A stretch of 64,000 nucleotides of DNA from Rhodeus uyekii (lineage: Eukaryota; Chordata; Actinopteri; Cypriniformes; Acheilognathidae), in the NCBI GenBank assembly GCA_037043235.1, contig JAWRVZ010000138.1:1540501-1604500 (forward strand), written 5' to 3'. Of the stretch, positions 1 through 15,100 are shown piece after piece; within the stretch, counting starts at the first letter, position 1; the number at the start of each line of letters is the position of its first letter. The position numbers and the translations under genes are program-made. The notes under the pieces are model-generated. The model did not search any database, was not told the origin of the DNA, and saw nothing but the letters and a program-made list of their open reading frames with translations.

Positions 1-239
1 TGCTTTCTCATTGTAAACTTGTTACAGTTAGTGCATCAAAGACCCTTGACGCACATGCTCTGCTTCTAAGCATACAATGATCATTGGTGTCCTCGGGGGC
101 CAGATGAGGACAACTATACTTTCTGCTTGAATTCTCCATTATCTTTGATAGTACGTGGTACAAACAAACAGCTCCTGAAGACAAAAAAGCTGATGACATG
201 CATTTCAGACAACCTTTTAGACTCACTGGCACCCTGCTT

Positions 240-1067
240 ATGTGGATTTTAATCGGCCAATGAATATTGTCATGTGTTTACAATCATTGGTCATGCTGAT
301 GGCATTCACATAGCATCAACTCCGTGACACAGGTTCAAAGTTTCTTTTTGAAAAGGAACCTAGTTCATTATTTGAGCTGTATATTTCTAAATCATGAATT
401 TTTTGGGCCATTTGTCTATACCAGCTACTGTACTGCACACCCCTGTCTTGCACATTGTAGTTCAATTAAACACACCTGATCTAATTAAGGTTTTACTACG
501 CAAACTACAGGACTTCCAGGCAGGTGTTGAGGCAAGTTGTAGCTAAACTCAAACTGCAGGTCAGTGGCCCTTTAGGAGCAGGTCTGGACACCCCTGTGTG
601 GTAATATGTTACTAATGTAATTCCACAGGGTTTAGTTATCTCAATGTAAAGTCTAGGTATTCTTACACATTTTTCTATGTATTCTTACGGATATCATACA
701 AAAGTTACTAGGCTTTCTTAGTTTAATGGTGTGGTCATAACATTGCAGTTGAAAGACAAGTTCAGTGAACCTTGGTACTGTACTGCACTACGGTACTGTA
801 TCATAAGCCAATGCATACTGTAAATGTCAAGGGTTTCGACACACTTGACTGAATTAGTTTATTATGATCTTAAAACTCTTTTAATCAAAAGCCTTTTGCT
901 TGAATTCCTGAAATTAGTTTTGCAGAAAAATATCAATTGAGACAAACCCGTTTTTAATGGATGAGTTGGAGAAACAAATGTCCAGCATGTGAACTACTTC
1001 AAAAGAGTGATGACTTGTAATATTGGTTCATTTGAATGGATGTCCCTTTGCTATTTATATATATATA

Positions 1068-1106
<39 letters not shown>

Positions 1107-1224
1107 TGAATTTTTTTTACATGATTTCCATCAAACAGAAAGTTAGATCAGAATCCAATTTCTTTATGCATTGTGATCTATTTTTCACAATGTTATGGCT
1201 CACACATAACGATCTTAAACAAAC
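240..1224. other. myom2 intron with degraded repeat and (AT)n
   Basis: No exon of the last Ig domain is visible. At about 430-600 is a diverged copy of a common fish repeat with ends like GGACACCCCTG and an internal CAGTGGCCCT. An (AT)n microsatellite occupies 1055-1105. Confidence 0.4.
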
Positions 1225-4200
1225 CTTTTTTTCCATAATAGTCACAACATCAGGAAGACCACCAACCACTTTGCCACGATCTGACAAGAAAAGATTATAA
1301 AATTAATTTTTGGAACATAATTACATATCAAAGTAGAACGTCAGAGTGTTGTAAGTGATTAAGTGTACTCACTCTTTTCAGCATATGCTTCCGCTCTGAA
1401 GGGCAAAAGAAGAATAGCATTATTGAGTTCATTAGCAGACCTTAATCCTTTACCCAAACACTGACATACAGCTTACATGCATTACTAAACATTTAGGATG
1501 TGGAAAGCCATGTAGTGGCGTGATGCACTGGCTATCTTACTTGAGTCTCTGGAATTCTGCGTAGGCATTGTCGTAGACTGGGGGGGTGTGGGGGGGGGGG
1601 CAGAAAAAAAGGAAAAAAGTTAAGAGTGTGAATACAATACTTTTTTAAAATAAAAACTGCACTGTGTCTCTACTCGCCGCGTCTTGTCCCGGAGGCACGG
1701 CATAAAAGGAAAATCAGCTCTCATTATTTTAATAGCATTGTTTTCCTGCTTCACTGGAAATAGCTCTTCTTCCCCCTGCTCATTACTGTCACCATTCGGC
1801 AAATCGCATGACCTGTCAGACACCAGCCCTTGATTATGTTTGTCATCACACAGTCTGTTGACTAACTGAAACCACTGCCAGTATCTGCACCTTTGAAACT
1901 ATTTTGCCATTTTTTTCATCCCTGGATTTCCTTAAATACATTTTCTTTGTGCGAAGCTGCAACATTGCCCTTTACTTCCAATTAAACACCCCTACATGGG
2001 TTCAATGCCAGAACGAGCTTCAGGTGACCATTTTGGTTATAACTAATGTGTTGTAGGGTTTTGTAGTTAAAAAGGCCTTTGAAACATGACTGTTTTCAGA
2101 ATTGATGTGGCGTTTTTCATTTATGCTGATTCTGGAGGTGATTTGAAAACAATTCGAGTTGTTCTTAAAACATTTCACTGGATAATTAAGTTAAAATGTA
2201 ATAGTTTTTTCCCACAATACCCTCCTTTAAAAGCATCATAAATTTTGAATTTATTTCCCCCTGAGGTCCACTTATAATGTTTAGTCAAGGTTGCTTCATG
2301 CTAAAACTGGCATAATTTAGTTTTCTGTGACTATTTACGACCCGCTCTTAGGCCTTTAGGATTAAATGAGGAGGAAGTTGTGTGCTGAGAAGGTTAAGAC
2401 AAATTTAAGGTCAACTGTCAACTGGAAATAATGAGAAAGTAGTATTAAGATGACACATCCAAACAACTCACGTTGTCCGGAGAGGTCCAGGGTACGAGTG
2501 TGCGTCTTCTCAGCATCCACAATCTCAATAGTATACATTCCTTTATCCTTATCAGTGGGTTCGACTATCTCTACAGTTGCCATTGCTGGGTTTCCACCAA
2601 TTCGCATTCTTTCTGATGCACTGATTTTAGATTCCCTTGAAGCACAAAGAGAAAATTAATGCCTAGTAAATATGTGTTCATCAATGACAGAATAACAAAA
2701 TCAATACATTCATGTGCATGCACCTCAATGCTTTTAACATGTTACAACAAAAGTATGTTTAATCCCTTTTTAAACTCAATTGTTTGCATAGAGTAAATGT
2801 TGGTGTGCTTTTTTTAAAGTGGAGAAACAAATTAGCATATCCCTAGAGTAAAATTAGACATGGTGGGTGTTTTGTTTGTGTGTGTGTGTGTGTATTCAAC
2901 TGAATGTGAAATTCCCCTTGCTTTAATACCTGCTTTGTGTGAGATTCAAAATGTGCAACATTGGGAGGAAAGACCTAGAATAGCCACTTCAAAATGCTAA
3001 TACAGGGATTTGAGAACCCATGCGAGCAGGAAGAGGCTTTTCTCGCTACATTAGTATTTCACATGCTACTGAAACACCTCGAGGGCAGAGCATTAGGAAA
3101 CTGCAATCAGGTTGATTTGCTTTGTGTTGACAACAGAGCGAGGAACAAGACAGACTTTATTCCTGTAATTTCCTGTAGTTTTTGCACACCTCACACTGAA
3201 GCAAAACAAAATTATAGACCAAAATCTGAAAATCATGTTTACAAGTAGGCTCGTTGTCATGCCCAAGAGGCATGGGCATTTCATTTTCACAGGTATTTGT
3301 GTATCTTTTTTTATTCTAGGAAATCTGTTGAGTCAGAGTGGAAAATGCGCATACTTTTGTTTCCATTGGATCTTCATCTCCTCGGTGTAATATTTCATAT
3401 GGCACTCAAGCATGATGCCTTCCGCGGTGCACTGAATCGACAGCTCGGAGGCACTGGATCCTATCCAGGTCAAAAAAGAAGAAAAGAGAACTTAAAATTC
3501 ACCGAAAGGAACTGGGTGGACTGGTTGCTGTGATTCGCCATGTGTTTAAGCAGATATTCTTTCGTTATTTATACAAAGATTTTGAACGTTGACACTCAAC
3601 TCAAATTAACAACCGTTCTTCTCACAATTGCATTAACAGACGTTTTGGAAGTCATTCATCATCGAGATTGAGAATTGATTCAGTACATTAGAAACTGAGC
3701 TCAGGGGGAATTAAGTGCATCGAGTTGGTCAACCGCTCTCAAGAATGTGGTCATATTTCACCTCAAAGTAATTACACATTTACATAAATATATATTATGA
3801 ATTGTGACATTTAGCAGATTTACCTCCCAAATTCTCATTACTATAATTCAAAATATGATATAACTCCATCTATCCGTCCGTTCTTCAAACACTCTGGATG
3901 GATAGCCAGTCCCTAACGGAATTCTGAAAAATTACGCTGTTTTTATGCATTTTACCAGTCAAACATTTCTGTAGCACTTTATTTACAGATCTGTAGAAAC
4001 TAACCCTGAAGTTCGCTCTAAACCTAACTGTGGCGAGCAAGCCAGGGGTCGAGGGGCCGTGAGAGCGTCACAATTTACATAGTTTGTAGCTTCTTGCTTT
4101 GAGCAAGCTATAAAAATGTCATAAAAATGTCGTCTTCAGAGATAAACCTGAACCTCCAGTATGTTTTCTCGATCCTAAGCCCTTCAGTGTGCCACATAAA

Positions 4201-5958
4201 AAATCTGACATGTGTATATATATATATATATATACACATATTTAATTATTTTTTTATAAATATTGAGAATACGTAGATTTCACTTCTTTAGCTCATCTCT
4301 TAATGTCTACTAGGATTTGTACTTTTACAAAGTACTTTTCATCAGGTTGCTCTGATGAAAATGTAAAACTGTTCCAGAAAGTATTGTCCAGACCTCTGCT
4401 GGGAAGGAAATATAGAGACCGGACCTCTAGAGAAAATGGAGGTACAGTCTTACAATTCCTCACCAAGACCCTGACTGCTAGAGCTGCTCTAAAATTAACT
4501 ATGGCAAAACATAAAAAGTTCATAATTGAAGTTTTAGCCCATTTTAAGTTAGACTCCAAAGACAGAGAAGATGAAAGAGGAGTGGAAGATGACTGATTTA
4601 AAATCAGTTGGGGTTAACACAAGGAAAGACATGCTGGCTTTGGAGAGCCAAATGACGAGCGCGATGATACATGTCATACACACCAGAGATACGGCTGAGC
4701 TCATTAATGATGTCATCAAAAGCTGTGGGTGAGAAAAAGACTACTTTAATATGTTTGATGGAACATTTTTCAGCACACATTTACATTTTTCTAGATTGGA
4801 TAAGACAGTCCTGAGCGAAGGTACCTTTGCCAGAAACATCAATCTGTGACACATCCTGGCCTCTGTCATCGGTGATGGTTGCTTTATATAGTCCCACGTC
4901 CTTCTTGGAGAACTAGAATATCAGAATACAAAAATGGAAGAAGAAAAAAAAAAGTCTTACAAAAACAGGCCACCCGGGTGATGCTTTTTTTAGAGCATTA
5001 CCTTACAGTTTCTGTTCTACATTGCCTTGGGAGTAAATTATAGCTATTTCAAATAGTTTTGTAAAAACACATTTGACACAAAAAATGTCAAAGAATAACC
5101 AGCATTACATGAAATTACTAGAGCACTCAATTGATTTACATCTCGGTTTCAGTCCTTTGGGAGTCAAAAGCTCTTAAGGTTATTTCTCATGTGAAATGTT
5201 TTTAATTTTCATAAGATATCAAGAGTGATTATAGCAAATACGGTGTATTGCTTCGTTGTGTTTATTGAGGTCGCACAGTTTTGTAAATGGGAAGAATATT
5301 GACCGAAAAAAACCCTGGAACAATTACCCTTACCAGTCCAGCAGGGATTATTTGTCTGTTTACTGAAATAACCTTAGCTTTGGTACTTAGCACTGAGTGC
5401 TTCAATACACTTCTGATATATTATAAACTTTGATTTGGAAAACACAAAGAGAAATGTTGCTTGTTACTGACTAAAATAGTGGTTACAAGTCTGTTCTGTT
5501 CTGTTCTGTTCTGTGGGCAGCATGGAATGAGCAATGGTTTTTGACATAAATGAGAATAATACATCACAATTGTTAGCCATATATACACATGTACAGAATT
5601 GCAATATTAAGATACCATACATAGTCAGAGAGAAGCAGAAAAAGCTTGCGGCTTTGTTAATGAAGTGAAGTGCTCACATGAGTTAAGGGGAACTTGCAGA
5701 CTCCTGAGTTTAAGTCGGCAGGCACCTCAGGAGTCACCTCTTCATTGTTCTTATACCAGTGAAACACAGAGTCCTTCTTCAAATTAGCCACCTGAAAGTG
5801 GTCAGACATGACAGGACAGCAAGAGAACACCAATATATCATCAGTCAGACATTCAACCTGCATGGGATCAATAATTCTCATTCAACTTGCCTTGCAAACA
5901 AGAGCGACAGAGGCGTTATCCCCAATCTGAATAGAAAGGAACTCCATAAAGTGAGGGC
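1225..5958 (-). CDS. myom2: myom2 fifth and sixth Ig domains and final linker in window
   Basis: Exons 5958-5891, 5791-5678 and 4912-4825 form Ig5 (PHFMEFL ... ALVCK-VANLKKDSVFHWYKN ... DVGLYKATITDDRGQDVS). Exon 4722-4684 is a linker. Exons 3460-3355 and 2635-2472 form Ig6 (SELSIQCTAEGI ... MRIGG ... DKDKGMYTIEI ... LDLSGQ). Exons 1577-1541, 1395-1373 (23-base microexon) and 1280-1225 encode the next linker (NAYAEFQRLK, KAEAYAEK, GGLPDVVTIMEKK). The terminal Ig domain that would start NLTC is not found in 1-1224. The 5891 to 5791 join needs a GC donor (AAG|GCAAGT). Confidence 0.9.
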
Positions 5959-8801
5959 CTGGAAAATAAAATTGGAAATCGAACATTCTTCAAGTTTCCT
6001 ATGATTTCAGAATCACCCGAAAGAAACAAAAAACTTAAACTAGTCAAAGGTGGTTTGCTCGTTTTAGCTGGTGTAGCTTGTGTCGCAGCCTGGGGAAGAT
6101 GCACAAAATATGGGATGTTCAAAGCAACATATTCAAAATCTACTAGTTTGAGTAGAATCTACAACATAACTGAGGGAAAAGGAGTGACTTCTTCTACAAA
6201 ACTGAGGGTCGGTAATAGAGAAGGTCAGTAATACCTTCAAAACAAATAGTTCATTATAATAATTAAAAAATAATAATAGTTATCGCACCTTGTTCTTCAT
6301 GGATAAGAGTTGAGCCAGGGGATAGTATGATATTATAGCAATAATAATGAGTGTATGAAGTGAATGAGTGTAAAGCATAGAAAGCATATTTTAGAAATGT
6401 GCTTTACAATTGTAACAGCAATACTAAGAAACGTGTGTTGTAAGAACAGCTAATGCACATCCCTCTGCAGTGTCATGGAAACAAAACCTTCCAGGTGAAG
6501 AAACAGGAAAACTCATTGTGTTTCATTGCTTCCTTCACCAAGTGTGTCCGAACAGCTGCATGACGACACACACGTGCCCTGCTCTCTCCAAAGTGCGCAC
6601 TTCAAGGGAGTGAATAACTATTCCTTTTTTTTCAGAATACAGATAGAAATCATTTTTAGATTTGTAACAATTAAAGATATAAAGAGCAAACAAAAAAAGA
6701 GCTTTCCTGTAGCTCAGTCACTAGAACATTGGGGCTTGCAACGCCAAGGTCATGGGTTCGATCCCAGGGAAAGCATGAACTGATTCAATGTGTTTCTTGA
6801 ATGCAATGCAAGTCGCTTTGGATAAAAGCGTCTGATAAATGCATTCATGTAAATATTAGCTCTACTGCACACCTCAGGTCAGATTTATCATTTAGATTTA
6901 GACATTTTTTTCAGCAGGGAACAAATAAGAATTTTATTTAGGATAATGCAAAGCTTGTAAACCTCAAAAAAGTAATAGCAAGAATACATTGCAAAACCGC
7001 AGGGTCTAATTCACTCTCTCAGAAGTTCATTTCAACAAGACGAGTGCAGTACCCTCTTTCACACGAATGTACTCCCTCCGTTGGTACTCTGCCTCAGCCA
7101 ACGCTGCCTTGAAGGCTGGAACGGGAAAATAAAGCAGGACCCGTAAGAGGTCAGTGAATGGAGTTCAACAGAAGAGCACAATAAACCAAGATGTGAGCTG
7201 CGAAAGCCCTCGAGCGATGCAGGCTCTCACCGTCTCCAATCAGCACCAGAGAGGACTGGGCCTTGGCTCTGCCATCTTGGATCTGCACGGTGAAAGTGCC
7301 CTCGCTGTCTTCGGTGAAATGATCCATCACCATCTCAATAATGCCCGTAGCAGCGTCGTGACTCATTTTAGTTTGCTGTGAAAAAGCCAGAGAGGTAAAC
7401 ATTTCTCTCCTGGGTGTTTCTTAGGAGGCTCGAGCACATGAACATAACAGATGGTAGTTTTGCGAAGGAGCTGAATATATTTATTCGGATTGGTTATGTT
7501 GTCTTGGACAGCTAAACTTAAAAGGGATAGTTCACTCAGAACGACAATTCTGTAATCTCATACACACATGACTCTCTTTCTATCACAGCACACACAATAT
7601 ATGAAGTCCATGCTGGTCAATGAAAGTGAATGTGGAACAATGAGTGATTCACCAATATTTATTTCTAATTATCTATTTTTTTATGTAATATCTATTTCTG
7701 GTTGATATTGAAAGCAGATAATTATGTTAATGCACATAACTGTCAAATCTGAATTTTCTTATAATATTGAATATCTTATATTATATATATATATTATATA
7801 TATTATATACAAATATAGAATATTTGTATTTATATATTTTTATTATTATAATATGATATAATATTTTCTTTAAATAATGTAAAACAATGAGAATGCTCAT
7901 TATTAATTGATATTTATCTTGAAATCCGCTAAAGATTACAATGAACAATTATTAGTGTTTGTAATGATTCATTTTAAATGAGAGTTCGATGACAAAAGAA
8001 ATGTTATATTATCGTTACGAATCTGTCATGTGTTTGTTTACTTCCTGGTTCCCCATGTGCTCTCCTGCTGTCACCTGTCTCACCATCAATCACCTGCAGC
8101 TGTGTCTCATCTCCTCATTCATCCCCAGTGTATCTAATCCCTGTGTTTTCCTTGTCGGATCTTGTCAGTGTACCGTTCATGCAAAGTGTGGTTGAGTTTA
8201 TTACATCATTAATGCCTTCATCTGCACACTACAACCGTGAAAACTGCACTATATTATATTATATTGGCCAAAACACATCCATAACGAATTGATAAAGAAT
8301 ATGATACTGATATTTTGTGACCACTTGCTGTCGCTCCAAGCAATTTCTTTAATAGTCTGAAAATAGTTCAAAAGTCATATGGACCCTGTTTATTCTGATT
8401 TTACTGTGCTGTTAAACATCTGCTTTCATGTTCCACAGAAGAAAGAAGAACCTGAGGGTGAGTAAGCGATGACAGAATTGTAATTTTAGGGTGAACTGTC
8501 CCTTCAATATAATTCTGTTTATGAAATATTGAAGGCTGTGGTTGTCTGTCCCATTCTTTTGACAGTTATTTACCTCACAGTTGACAAGCTCCTTGTTATT
8601 GGCAAAGAATTTGTAGGTCACAGAAGAGGAGATGCCCTCAGCTTGCAGCCAAAAGCGCATACGGCCCCTCTCTAGAATCTTATAGGCCAGTTCAGTCTTC
8701 AGAGGAATAACTGCGACACAAAAGAGGTGATGCATGAAAGTTGACGTGCTGTCACAGATCATATGCATGACCTTAGACTTGTGAATTTACACATACTGAT
8801 A

Positions 8802-8840
<39 letters not shown>

Positions 8841-11800
8841 TATTCCCATCTATAGCTTTTCTAGAGAAGGGCTGCTTTCACAGACAGGATTAGGATTAGG
8901 CCTTAATTCAACTCGGACATAAATGTGCCCTAGAAACAAAAAGCATCACTGGTGTGCATCTAGAGACAAAAAATAAAATAAGAATAGAATAAAATAGAAT
9001 AAAATAGCAGTGCCATATTTTAAGATACGTCAGAGCAAGAGGCTTTCAGTTAAAACCGCATGTTAGTCTGAGAGACTTGAACTAGACTAGAACTAGACTT
9101 GAACCTTGTCTGTGAAATCAGGGTATAAAATCATATATCAGAGATTTACTTTTGCACTCAATTTAGCCAATTAAATAAAGTAAAGGAAAGCATAACTAGA
9201 AATCACTATAAATTTCAGAAACACAACAGGAAGTTTCAATTTAAACAAGCCAAATTGTACAACAATAATTTAAACATTCCTGAACTAATCATTGAACTAA
9301 CAATTGACTTTTCTAAGCCTGTGGATGATTTCCAGTTTTTCCAAGAACTGTGGGAATTGATGTGTAAAGTGTCTTAACACCTGAAGTAACTGGACAGATT
9401 ACGGGTAAAAACAACAGTGTAATGATCTCTACTGCGGAGCGCCTCAGGGGACACGCTGGAGGAAAACTAACACGTCGATACTTCTGCATTCCCTTTCAAA
9501 ATGTCTGTGTTCCTCAGAGAAACTTTGTTATCCTTTAAAAAACCTTTGCGTCCCCTCGCAAAATTTCTCGGGGGAACTCAACACCTTTGCAAGAGAACGC
9601 AAAAGCATCGTCACCGTGTCCCTTGCGTTACTCCCCTCCATCTGGTCCACTTACTTGGGTTGCGTATGTCATAGCTGAGGGCCAACATCTTCTCCAGCTC
9701 TGAAGGACAGAGGTAATCATTTATTATGTTCTGTCAGTTTTCATCATTATGAAATCACACTTCAAATACAAGAGACAAATTATTGTGAATTTAAGGATAA
9801 CTATTTTACGGCACAGGTTGTAACATCCATGTCACACACCAGCAGATATAGTACAGTGACATCTGAATCCAAAATGTTTGGTATTGATAGTGTCTTGTAC
9901 TCTATAGCTTTGAGGAAGGGCATTAATAATGAAGCTGATAGTCATAATATATTAACAAGCCTCACCTTCTGCTGAGATCTTGTAGCTGGCCGAGACACCA
10001 TCAGTATGTGTAACAGATACAGAGAACGTGCCCAAATCCTCTTTGTCTGGGTTCTTAAAAAGCAACGTTGAGCTAACGAAACAAACAAGCAAACATTAGT
10101 GTCTGTTCAGTGCGCAACAAAAGGAAAACAAATGGAATTAAATATGCACAGACTGTGGTATTGCCCTAAATATGCTTTGAGCTAATATGTGTCTGGACCA
10201 GATCTAGCTGGAACACAGTGAGCGTGTGTTGTGCTTACTGGCTGCCGGATGTCTGGACCACGACGCCCTTAGAGAAGTCGGTCAGTTCTTGGTAGGACTT
10301 CTTCCAAACAAACTTTGAATCCTCCATCATTTGGCAGCTCTCAAAGGAGAGATAAATGTCGCCTGATACCTCATCGACGCCACACTTAATTTCCTGGGTG
10401 CCTTCAAAACAATAGAAGCACAGACGAATTTCACACACGCCGACTGCCGAACAAATACTGTAGGATAAAGCAGGAGTTTTGATTGGAACACAGTGGGATT
10501 ATTGGTCAAAGCTGTTCCACACAATATTAATATGATCAGATTTTCTCTTGGTAAATGCACATTAATTACACTTATATATTTAATTATTAATGATGTTTTG
10601 CTCTAAAACGAACAACAAATGTCACATATAAAACACATTCTCTGATGGCATTTCACATCACTGACGTCAAATGCCATTGATCCCGATGAGTTTCGTAACC
10701 AAATGTCAAACCTGATGCAGCACCGTATTTGATTTTCAGAGAAAATTTTAGTCTTTTTGCCACACAAAAAAAATTGCTTCTGAAAATTGTATTTCATTGT
10801 ATGAAAGAGTAGTCAGGACATTCGGAGAAATTCACCTTTTCCACACATTAAAAAAATAACACTAAAAGAATTGTAGGGTAAATTATTGCTACACTTGGTA
10901 AAAAGTGGTAACTTGCTGTTACTACCTTAAATAGCTGTTTATAGCAAAAACCAAAAAAGTGGTTTGTTTTTGTAGAAATCCCTGCAAGTCAAGTCACCTT
11001 TGCTTGTTTTGAAGCAGCTTTACCGTGATAACGGCAAAATGATGCTCTTCGGCCATTGTTCAGCGGAAGTCAAATTAGTGTTGATTCAGTTGCATTGTAA
11101 TTATGTGGATTCAGTGATGTAAAATAATATTTTTTAATGAATAAAAGCAGGTCAGGTAGATGCTACCATTATCCGTTCTCATTTTCCTCAGTGTAGTGGT
11201 ACCTGAAAGCATAATAAAACGAGTAAAAATGTCATTACCGAACACGTGCGCAGACGTTTGTGAATGATGGGTGTTCAAGTGCAGAAATATGTGCAGTTTT
11301 GCAGGCATGAATTCACTGTGGCCCTGATTATGACCAATCAGCCCACGCAGGGCTTCCCTTCTCGGCTGTGCTGTATGGAGAGCATCTCACACACACTTTA
11401 CAAAGACACACGAATCCACAGTGCACTCTGCTGGCTGATGCCATTTTATCAGCCACAAACCTTTCAGGCTACTCGAAATGAATCGTCTTGGATCATCCCG
11501 TGGCTGCTTTTTCCTTATCTGTACGTGTGCAGGCAGCTGCTCCCCAAGACACTCCAGAACACCTCCTATGGTGCAAAATCCCCACTCTCTCATTTCTTCA
11601 AAAATAAAGATCCCTTCTTCAGAGCTCACAGATTTCTGCTTCTCTGGAAGGCTGTGGAAGTTGTTTAGGTTTCAAATTTCAAACTGAATACAGCTTCCTA
11701 GTCTTACTGCGCTCAGTTCACGGGTGCACAAAACAAATCAGAAATCGTGAAAATAAATACCAAATAAAAAGAAATATCATGCTCTTTAATCATCTGAAAT

Positions 11801-12063
11801 CCATCCATTCTCTAAACGGGTTGTCTTCTGTAGGACAGCAGGGATGCTGAGATGCCAAAGGCAGGAAAACACATCACTGATGTGCTTCTGAAGAAGGCTA
11901 ACTGTTCATCAACTCACACAAGACCCTCAGAAGTGTGTGAACTGAAATCTGACGCTTTTTCTCATAGACACTCGGTTCTGGGAACATACATCACCCGAGC
12001 CATAACTAATCCCTGATAAATCTGGAGTTGCAGGAAATGAATGTCCCATGCAGAGAGAGAGAG

Positions 12064-12152
<89 letters not shown>

Positions 12153-15100
12153 GCATATAGATGTTTTTATGCAACACACCTGGTCTTATTCTGATTAGTA
12201 ACTGTAATGTCAAAATATCACAACAAATCAATCTTTTTTTCTCTTTATAAATCCTGTTTCACTGAAAGTAAAATTTGTTGCAAAAGGCAGTTAATTTTCA
12301 CTTTGAACCAATTCCACCGTCTTTAACAGTTGAAATGTTTTTTTTTCATTTCTTTCCCAGGGAGCAGTGATGTGCGTCACATGAATAGAATTCATTTTCT
12401 TGAATGTGTTTAACAAATATATTAAAATACCCAAACTTTAATTGGGTAGCTTATCACAAACAGTAGCCAATCATCACACAGCTGTAACTGTTAGCGTGTG
12501 TTCCTGGATGCTAAACACAGAGTTGCTTCCACAGATCCAATGGCTGCGGTGCAGAAAGCCGACAGAGAAACTGAAGTAAAGAGTAGTTGCTATGGAAACA
12601 ATACCCTGTCACACGTAGTCGCATTGGTGTAAACCAGCAGGCTGTATAATGTTGCAGACCACATTCTTGTGCAAGTGCTTAAAAGTTTCAGCACATATCA
12701 GTGTAAGCTCACCTTAAACAAAAACCCTTTCAGAAATACTGCCCCAAATGTTCTCTCATTCAGCTAAAACAATTAATTGTGTCATCATTCATTTTCATTC
12801 CAAACCCAGAAGACATTGGTTCATCTTTGAAACGCAAATAAATGTCTGTCCTTGCATTGAACGCTCATGTAAACAAAAATTGGAAGATCTAAATAGATCA
12901 TGAAATAAGATAGCTATACGATGAACAGATTTGGGTTTGAAAGTAAATGAGTGTAAAGTCTGTTCTTTAACTGGACACATTCATCATGGCAGTGTGTCCA
13001 TCAAAGCAACTATAGCCTATAGATCGTCTCTGCCTCAAACAGCGTCTTCTCTAAACGACAGGTTTACCTGGCAGTGCCTTGACACACACCGCGTCAGAGG
13101 GGGTCGAAGCCGTGCCAATCCCCTTGGCATTCTCTGCCCGTACACGAAACAAATACGATGCGCCAGTCTCCAGTCCCTTGACCTGTAAACATTCAAACCG
13201 TATATTTGATCAAACCAAAGAGAAGCACACCACGATTAATATTTCTCTGCTGAAGTAATAGTCCAGAATGAGCTTGTCAGCGCTCACGAATCAATACCTT
13301 GAGATAGCAGTGGTTGACTGAACTTTCGTTGACTTTGCTCCAGGTATCAGAGCCTTTCTTGGACTTCTCTACGAAGTATCCAGTGATGGCACTGGCCCCG
13401 CTGAAGACAGGAGCTTTCCACTCCACCACCAAAGAATCATCCCTCACCTCAGTGAAGGTCAGGTCGTAGGCTGGACCTGCCGAAGCCCAACACACGGCAA
13501 TTAGAGGTGCAATACGCAATACGCAGGTGAAGTGCACTGCAGGACAAATTTAAAGTATTGGAGAGTTGTTGCCCGCTCCCTCCTCCTCCTCCTCAGACAC
13601 ACAGCACCTTAAAGGCTCTGTTTTTCTTGATTTTAATCATGTTTAATATCTGTTTGCGTTAATCTCATGAAAACATGTCCATTTCACCTTAAAATTCAAC
13701 AAACTGTGGACTGTGAAATTATTTTCATGTAAATGAATCTCCAAATTCAAATCTTTTGATTACTATTATCATTGTTGTTGTTGTTGTTGCTATTTTTACA
13801 CACTGATTCTCATTTATGCATCACAATACCATGACATACAGTGTAATACTTTAGAATTGAATGTAAAAAGAAATTTGAAAAGTCTTTTGATCTTATGATA
13901 AAATAAAATGTTATATTTGGATCACGTTCTTAAAGGCTTCTGTGAGAATCACACACACACACATATTGGACTTTTGTGTTTCTTGCTGGTCTTGACTGTA
14001 CCACACACTGATGTTGAGGTGTAGACAGAGAAGGATTAGAGCGTTACATAATGCAGGCTGGATATGATCATGCGTCACTTTGATAAAATCTGCTCTTTCT
14101 GTGAAAACAGCCATCAATCCCCTATCTCAGTTTACTTAAAGTACACGGTGACACAGTGGCAAGGTTTTAGACATGCACTATTAATACTACTAATACCTAA
14201 GTGTTAATGATGGCGATGTAGTGTATCGGTGGCTGGAAGGGTCGATGTATAACCAACGAGAGAGTTATCCTATTTGCTTTGTAGACTTTAACATGACTGT
14301 TAACCTTGTAAACAAGACTTGCTGCAGAGGATGCTGTAAATCTGAAGAACAACTAGTACTCAAATATTGCCTGCCAGGAGTTGTGACTTGATCTCATGGA
14401 TGAGTGTCGAGCACACGTGAGACTTTTACTTCCTCTAGAATGTTCTTAGGCTAGCACATTAAAAAGAGCTTAATAGACTCAATAGTTTTAACTGGTTAGA
14501 GAAAGAGTTCAAAATTGCCATCATTCATTCACAATATTCATATTGTTCCAAACATTGACTTCCTATCTGTCTGAGAAAAACTTTTGGAGAATCTTAACAT
14601 ACAACAATATCTGTCAAACCATGACTGTCAAACAAAATACATGTTTCGACTGATTTCAGACTTTGACTGCCATATGGTAGTTTTCGTGAAGAACAGACCA
14701 AAGAATTGTTGTCCACTGATCATTTGCATTCAGATTCTATAGAGTGCATCAGTGTGTTGCCAAAAGCACATTAATTCTTGAGTGTGCTACTTCAAAAGAT
14801 GGTGAATGAACAAGAAGAATACAGAGTTGCAGTGGAGGAAAGATTTTCAGTGACGAACCTCAACAATAAGGCGCCAGTGTGAGAGAGTTTGCAGAACTGT
14901 CAGTTGCTTTTTATTGACCTTGTTCGGCCTTTTAAATGTATATATTTGGTTTTTAAGTCATGCAATCTACATCGATGTTTCAAATTCTGCTGATTCGGCA
15001 GTATCGTTTCACAACAAGGATCCATTAGTTGATGTTAGATTAACAATGTAACTAACAATGAGCATTGTGTCTATACATTATTTATTCATATTTTCTGACA

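Noticed and set aside
1..240. Last myom2 exon
   Set aside because: A minus-strand frame exists at 8-232 but does not resemble the terminal Ig domain (no NLTC or W.KN motif).
6700..6855. tRNA gene
   Set aside because: A and B boxes are present but the rest is a SINE core and tail; no cloverleaf, and a second copy exists.
11264..11668. 134-codon plus-strand protein
   Set aside because: Lies in a myom2 intron, antisense, no recognisable domain or codon bias.
12061..12231. His-Thr repeat protein
   Set aside because: Translation of a (TG)n microsatellite.
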